Origin: Candidatus Thalassospirochaeta sargassi
GTDB taxonomy: Bacteria; Spirochaetota; Spirochaetia; UBA9216
Assembly: GCA_028532855.1 (NCBI GenBank)
Contig: JAQQAL010000011.1
Location: forward strand, 62,001 to 126,000
Length of the DNA: 64,000 bases
Reading direction: 5' to 3'
Each line of letters opens with the position of its first letter. Position 1 is the stretch's first letter. Both the position numbers and the translations under genes were made by a program. The notes beneath the pieces were generated by a model. That model ran no database searches and was not told the DNA's origin. It worked only from the letters and a program-made list of their open reading frames with translations. Shown here one piece after another: positions 60,696-64,000 of the stretch.

Positions 60696-62186
60696 TTATA
60701 CTATTCTAAGAATTTCCATCAGGAATTTCCATGCATTTTCGACAGATTTTATCTCCATTTTTTCGCCGGGGGTATGAACATCAGCCAGCTCGGGTCCGAA
60801 TGACACCATATCGATACTCTCGAATTTCTTCCCGATAACACCGCACTCAAGTCCGGCATGAATAGCTTTGATTTCCGGCCCGTGTCCGAATATGTTTTTA
60901 TATGCTGCTTCAGCCGTTTTTAGAATCTCCGACTGAGGATTCGGGTCCCACCCCGGGTATTCATGCTTTATCTCACAGCGTCCGCCGGCGGCTCTTATGC
61001 AGGCTCTGGCTGAATCGGCAATATCGTCGCATTCGGTATCGACAGATGAGCGGTGACAATTCTGTACGAAGAACTCAGTCTCACCTGTTGAGTTGGAGGC
61101 CTCTACACCCTTTCCATCCTTCAGCAGTTCTACCCTTGCCAGGTTTGTAGAAGTCTCTACAAGATTTTCAAGCACCTTGCTCATTTTGACAACACCGTGG
61201 GGCAGTGCATAGATCAGGTCCAGGATGCGCTGCTGAGAATCCTCACTGTAAATCTGCGCAGGAACATCTGTAGGTTTCAGTTCAAAACTCAGGTTCGGTT
61301 CAGTAACACTCAGCTCTGATTTTATCACTGCCGCATACTCATCGGCATATCCTAAAAGGGCAGCTGTATCAGTATCCTTTACAAGCAGGCTGGCAAAACA
61401 CTCCCGTGCTATAACATTATGTTTTCCGCCGCCTTCAAGGTATGCCAGTCTTGCTCCATAGCGCTCGGCAGCATTCCAGATGAACCGGCTGCCGAGTTTA
61501 ATAGCATTACCGAGGCCGATATGAATCTCACCCCCGGAGTGACCGCCTTTGAGTCCCTTAAGTTCAAGAGCGAAGGCGGAATATCCTGCCGGGACAGCTT
61601 CGAAATCAACAGGAAGATAACCTTCTGTATTCTTTCCTCCGGCACAGCCGACATAGACAACACCGTCTTCTTCAGAATCAAGGTTGATAAGAATCCTCGA
61701 ATCGACTATTGAGGGATCAAGCTCCATTGCGCCTGTAAGTCCGGTTTCCTCATCCACAGTCAGCAGCACTTCAACAGGCCCCAGAGCTTCATCTGATTCG
61801 AGAACTGCAAGCCCTGCTGCAACAGCCACTCCGTTATCGGCGCCGAGAGTGGTCCCGTCAGCCTTAAGCCAGCCGTCCTCTATTACAAGAGCAATCGGGT
61901 CCTTCGCAAAATCATGAACCTTGTCGCGATTTTTCTCGCAGACCATATCCATATGTCCCTGCAGTACAACAGACGGCGACTTTTCCCTTCCGGGAGCCGC
62001 GGGTCGTTTTATTATTATATTTCCTATCGCATCAATCTTATATTCAAGTCCCTGTGCATCGGCAAAATCAGACACATACTTCCGTACACCCTCTTCGTTC
62101 CCTGACTCACGCGGGATTCGGGTAAGATTATAAAAATGCTTCCAGAAGGAAGCCGGCTCGAGGCCTTTGATAATATCCATATTCAT
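60696..62186 (-). CDS. pepD: Aminoacyl-histidine dipeptidase (peptidase D, M20C)
   Basis: 496 residues, normal for PepD. Di-zinc site motifs are VVLQGHMDMVCEKN, TLGADNGVAVAAGL, LTVDEETGLTGAMEL and LIN-LDSEEDGVVYVGCAGG, with the late ECGVIGKKFESIDMVSFGP. It cleaves Xaa-His and other unspecified dipeptides in the cytoplasm. It is probably co-transcribed with gpmI upstream (7-base gap) and the small protein downstream. Confidence 0.95.
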   Translation of the reverse strand: MNMDIIKGLEPASFWKHFYNLTRIPRESGNEEGVRKYVSDFADAQGLEYKIDAIGNIIIKRPAAPGREKSPSVVLQGHMDMVCEKNRDKVHDFAKDPIALVIEDGWLKADGTTLGADNGVAVAAGLAVLESDEALGPVEVLLTVDEETGLTGAMELDPSIVDSRILINLDSEEDGVVYVGCAGGKNTEGYLPVDFEAVPAGYSAFALELKGLKGGHSGGEIHIGLGNAIKLGSRFIWNAAERYGARLAYLEGGGKHNVIARECFASLLVKDTDTAALLGYADEYAAVIKSELSVTEPNLSFELKPTDVPAQIYSEDSQQRILDLIYALPHGVVKMSKVLENLVETSTNLARVELLKDGKGVEASNSTGETEFFVQNCHRSSVDTECDDIADSARACIRAAGGRCEIKHEYPGWDPNPQSEILKTAEAAYKNIFGHGPEIKAIHAGLECGVIGKKFESIDMVSFGPELADVHTPGEKMEIKSVENAWKFLMEILRIV

Positions 62187-62192
62187 TCCTGT

Positions 62193-63848
62193 CTATTTAT
62201 AATTTAGAACTGAAGAGTCGTAGCCTTCAGGTGCTTCAAAGCCGAGAAACTCAAGCGTGGTTGCCGCAAGCGAACTGATACCGAGCCCCTCTTTCAGCTC
62301 AGTCTTGTATTCTCCCTTGCCTGCCGGATCATAAACTATGCAGGGAACAGGGTTAAGCGAGTGCGCAGTCTTAGCCTTCGGTTTCCCGTTTTCATTCGTT
62401 TTTACGGCTCCTGTTTTTTTATCATGCTCGTACATATCGTCTGAATTTCCATGGTCGGCAGAAACAATCATCACGCCGCCGGCAGCTTCAACAGCCTTCT
62501 TCAGCCTGCCGATACAGAGGTCAAGGGCTTCCATAGAACAAACTACGGCCGGAAAAACTCCGGTATGTCCAACCATGTCACCATTGGGAAAGTTCATCCT
62601 GATAAAATCATACTCACCGCTTTCAACCACTTCAAGAACCCGGTCGGTAATATCGGCACATTTCATCCAGGGGCGCTGCTCAAAAGGAACAACGTCCGAG
62701 AGGATTTCCTCGAATGTTTCCAGCTTTTCATCGAATTTACCGAGCTTGTTGCCGTTGAAGAAGTAGGTTACGTGGCCGTACTTCTGAGTTTCGCTTATCG
62801 CGAATGATTTAACACCGCTTGCGGCAAGATATTCACCCATCGTGCGGTCAATTGCCGGCGGGGACACGAGATACTGAGCGGGAATATGCAGATCACCGTC
62901 GTACTCCATCATCCCGGCGTACTCTACAGAAGGACAGCGTTTCCTATCAAATTCGCTGAAATCATCTCCAGCCTCAAATGCCTTTGTAATTTCCAGAGCT
63001 CTGTCGCCCCTGAAGTTGAAGAATACAACTGCATCACCATCCTCAACCGTACCCACAGCCTTGCCGTCTTCGGCAATAACAAAGGGAGGAAGGTCCTGAT
63101 CAATAGCTTCTGTTTCAGCTCTCAGGGTTTCTATGGCCTCGTGAGGGTTCGCAAAGCTTCGGCCTTCACCAAGCACATGTGTTTCCCATCCAAGTTTTAC
63201 CATATTCCAGTTGGCTCCGTATCGGTCCATAGTAATTACCATTCTGCCGCCGCCGCTTGCAATTCTCGCAGAAAATCCGTCTGTACTGAGTTCTCTGCAA
63301 AAATCCTCAAAGGGATCAAAATATTCAAGGGCCGATGTTTCACCGACATCACGACCGTCAAGAAGAGCATGAACCCTTACTTTTTTTACTCCGGCCTCTT
63401 TCGCTTTTATTATCATCTGTTTAAGGTGATCTATATGGGAATGAACATTTCCATCGGATAGAAGTCCGATAAAATGCATCGTTGATCCCTTCTCTGCACA
63501 GTTTCCTGTAAGTTTTTTCCAGGTATCGCCTTCGAACATTGCGCCGCTGGCAATGGAATTTGAAACAAGCTTGGCTCCCTGTGCAAAGACACGCCCGCAG
63601 CCTATAGCGTTATGTCCGACCTCTGAGTTACCCATATCATCATCTGAGGGCAAACCGACGGCAGTTCCATGAGCCTTCATCGAAACTGTAGGCCATTCGG
63701 ACATCAGGGCGTCGAGATTAGGTGTAAGCGCAGCCTTGAAACCGTCGCCTTCTTCATATTTTCCATACCCGACGCCGTCCATTATAACCAGCATAACGGG
63801 GCCTTTTCTTTTTTCCATTTTGGTATTCTTAGCTAAGGGTTTAACCAT
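62193..63848 (-). CDS. gpmI: Cofactor-independent phosphoglycerate mutase
   Basis: 551 residues of the alkaline-phosphatase superfamily. The metal-site Asp is in VMLVIMDGVGYG and the catalytic Ser in DDDMGNSEVGHNAIGCGR. Substrate-site segments are LLSDGNVHSHIDHL, VRVHALLDGRDVG, NFRGDRALEIT and the C-terminal ADHGNSDDM with AHSLNPVPCI. It interconverts 3- and 2-phosphoglycerate in glycolysis. The length and insertions match iPGMs of spirochaetes and other anaerobes. A CAGGAGAAACAA site precedes the ATG. Confidence 0.95.
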   Translation of the reverse strand: MVKPLAKNTKMEKRKGPVMLVIMDGVGYGKYEEGDGFKAALTPNLDALMSEWPTVSMKAHGTAVGLPSDDDMGNSEVGHNAIGCGRVFAQGAKLVSNSIASGAMFEGDTWKKLTGNCAEKGSTMHFIGLLSDGNVHSHIDHLKQMIIKAKEAGVKKVRVHALLDGRDVGETSALEYFDPFEDFCRELSTDGFSARIASGGGRMVITMDRYGANWNMVKLGWETHVLGEGRSFANPHEAIETLRAETEAIDQDLPPFVIAEDGKAVGTVEDGDAVVFFNFRGDRALEITKAFEAGDDFSEFDRKRCPSVEYAGMMEYDGDLHIPAQYLVSPPAIDRTMGEYLAASGVKSFAISETQKYGHVTYFFNGNKLGKFDEKLETFEEILSDVVPFEQRPWMKCADITDRVLEVVESGEYDFIRMNFPNGDMVGHTGVFPAVVCSMEALDLCIGRLKKAVEAAGGVMIVSADHGNSDDMYEHDKKTGAVKTNENGKPKAKTAHSLNPVPCIVYDPAGKGEYKTELKEGLGISSLAATTLEFLGFEAPEGYDSSVLNYK

Positions 63849-63905
63849 TTGTTTCTCCTGATATGTAAAATTGTAATTATTTGTAATTTTGTCGATTTAA
63901 GTATA

Positions 63906-64000
63906 CTAATCGAGGCTTTCCTCTGTCAAACCGTAGCGCTCCTGATCCTCAAAATTACCGCCCGGTTCCAGATGAACAATAACATCATAAAGATTATCAA
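63906..64000 (-). CDS. C-terminal fragment, probable cation diffusion facilitator
   Basis: The last 31 codons of a minus-strand gene that continues past the window. The visible end reads YDVIVHLEPGGNFEDQERYG, then LTEESLD and a TAG stop at 63906-63908. The VIVHLEP block followed by an acidic tail resembles the cytoplasmic C-terminal domain of CDF-family Zn/Fe/Mn efflux proteins. With so little sequence the assignment is tentative. Confidence 0.5.
   Translation of the reverse strand, partial: DNLYDVIVHLEPGGNFEDQERYGLTEESLD

Noticed and set aside
1-64000. CRISPR arrays, rRNA operons, prophage structural genes, restriction systems
   Set aside because: Looked for and not seen: no regularly spaced repeats, no rRNA sequence and no recognisable phage or restriction proteins.

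Overview
The window looks like a chromosomal segment of a free-living spirochaete of the Spirochaetales/Spirochaetaceae kind. This is an inference from gene content: diderm LPS-export genes (lptC-lptA-lptB), a sigma-54/HprK/HPr/NtrYX cluster, an MCP with CheR and CheB, HDOD and metallo-beta-lactamase proteins, a PEGA-domain envelope protein and a flavodiiron protein. No rRNA or other phylogenetic marker was used. Base composition is moderate, and the insertion sequences are clearly AT-richer than the rest.

Layout. (1) 1-6430, minus strand: an accessory cluster of ABC ATPase, CPBP membrane protease, a conserved membrane-anchored protein, FMN-binding lipoprotein, a multi-TM LuxR-type regulator, an outer-membrane-like protein, an MFS exporter and an alpha/beta hydrolase. 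Two of its upstream regions share sequence motifs. (2) 6676-8660: insertion-sequence wreckage, with a truncated IS3 interrupted or abutted by an intact 1.15-kb DDE element that has perfect 18-bp inverted repeats. (3) 8661-21241: a 12.6-kb island between a 56-bp direct repeat of the 3' part of tRNA-Leu(CAG) and the intact tRNA-Leu gene. The tRNA's probable original terminator lies beyond the distal repeat. The island holds a polyol/sugar system: a URO-D/methyltransferase-like protein, a ribose-type ABC transporter, a sorbitol/xylitol-type dehydrogenase and xylulokinase. Divergent from it is a two-gene control unit of a sigma-54 response regulator and a histidine kinase whose N-terminus is an RbsA-like ABC ATPase domain. 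A textbook -24/-12 promoter and an array of TGTGTAA sites lie between the two units. (4) 21481-27170: chemotaxis (MCP, CheB, CheR), a YmdB-like protein with altered metal ligands and an RseC-like protein.

(5) 27269-37633, plus strand: a long housekeeping and control cluster lptC-lptA-lptB-rpoN-hpf-hprK-ptsH-(DUF4390-like)-ntrY-ntrX-lexA-holA. RpoN made here would serve the island promoter. (6) 37602-40842: a degenerate EEP-fold protein, a candidate 220-nt structured RNA with its own promoter and terminator, and uvrC. (7) 40910-47544: a LamG/Fn3-like secreted protein, a TPR scaffold, an HDOD protein and an MBL hydrolase, then a GNAT and a SixA-like phosphatase. (8) 47602-54459: hisA-hisE-like, a DUF89 protein, lysA and two envelope proteins. 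(9) 54565-64000: a PtsN-like EIIA, purL-purQ with an unusual leader hairpin, a flavodiiron protein, a small unknown protein, pepD, gpmI and the end of a CDF-type cation transporter gene.

The most interesting item is the ABC-ATPase/histidine-kinase fusion paired with a sigma-54 activator beside its presumed target transporter. It suggests that transporter engagement, rather than a periplasmic sensor domain, is what is sensed. Several genes use TTG starts (rpoN, ntrY, ntrX, sixA-like, probably cheB), and one secreted protein appears to start at AUA.
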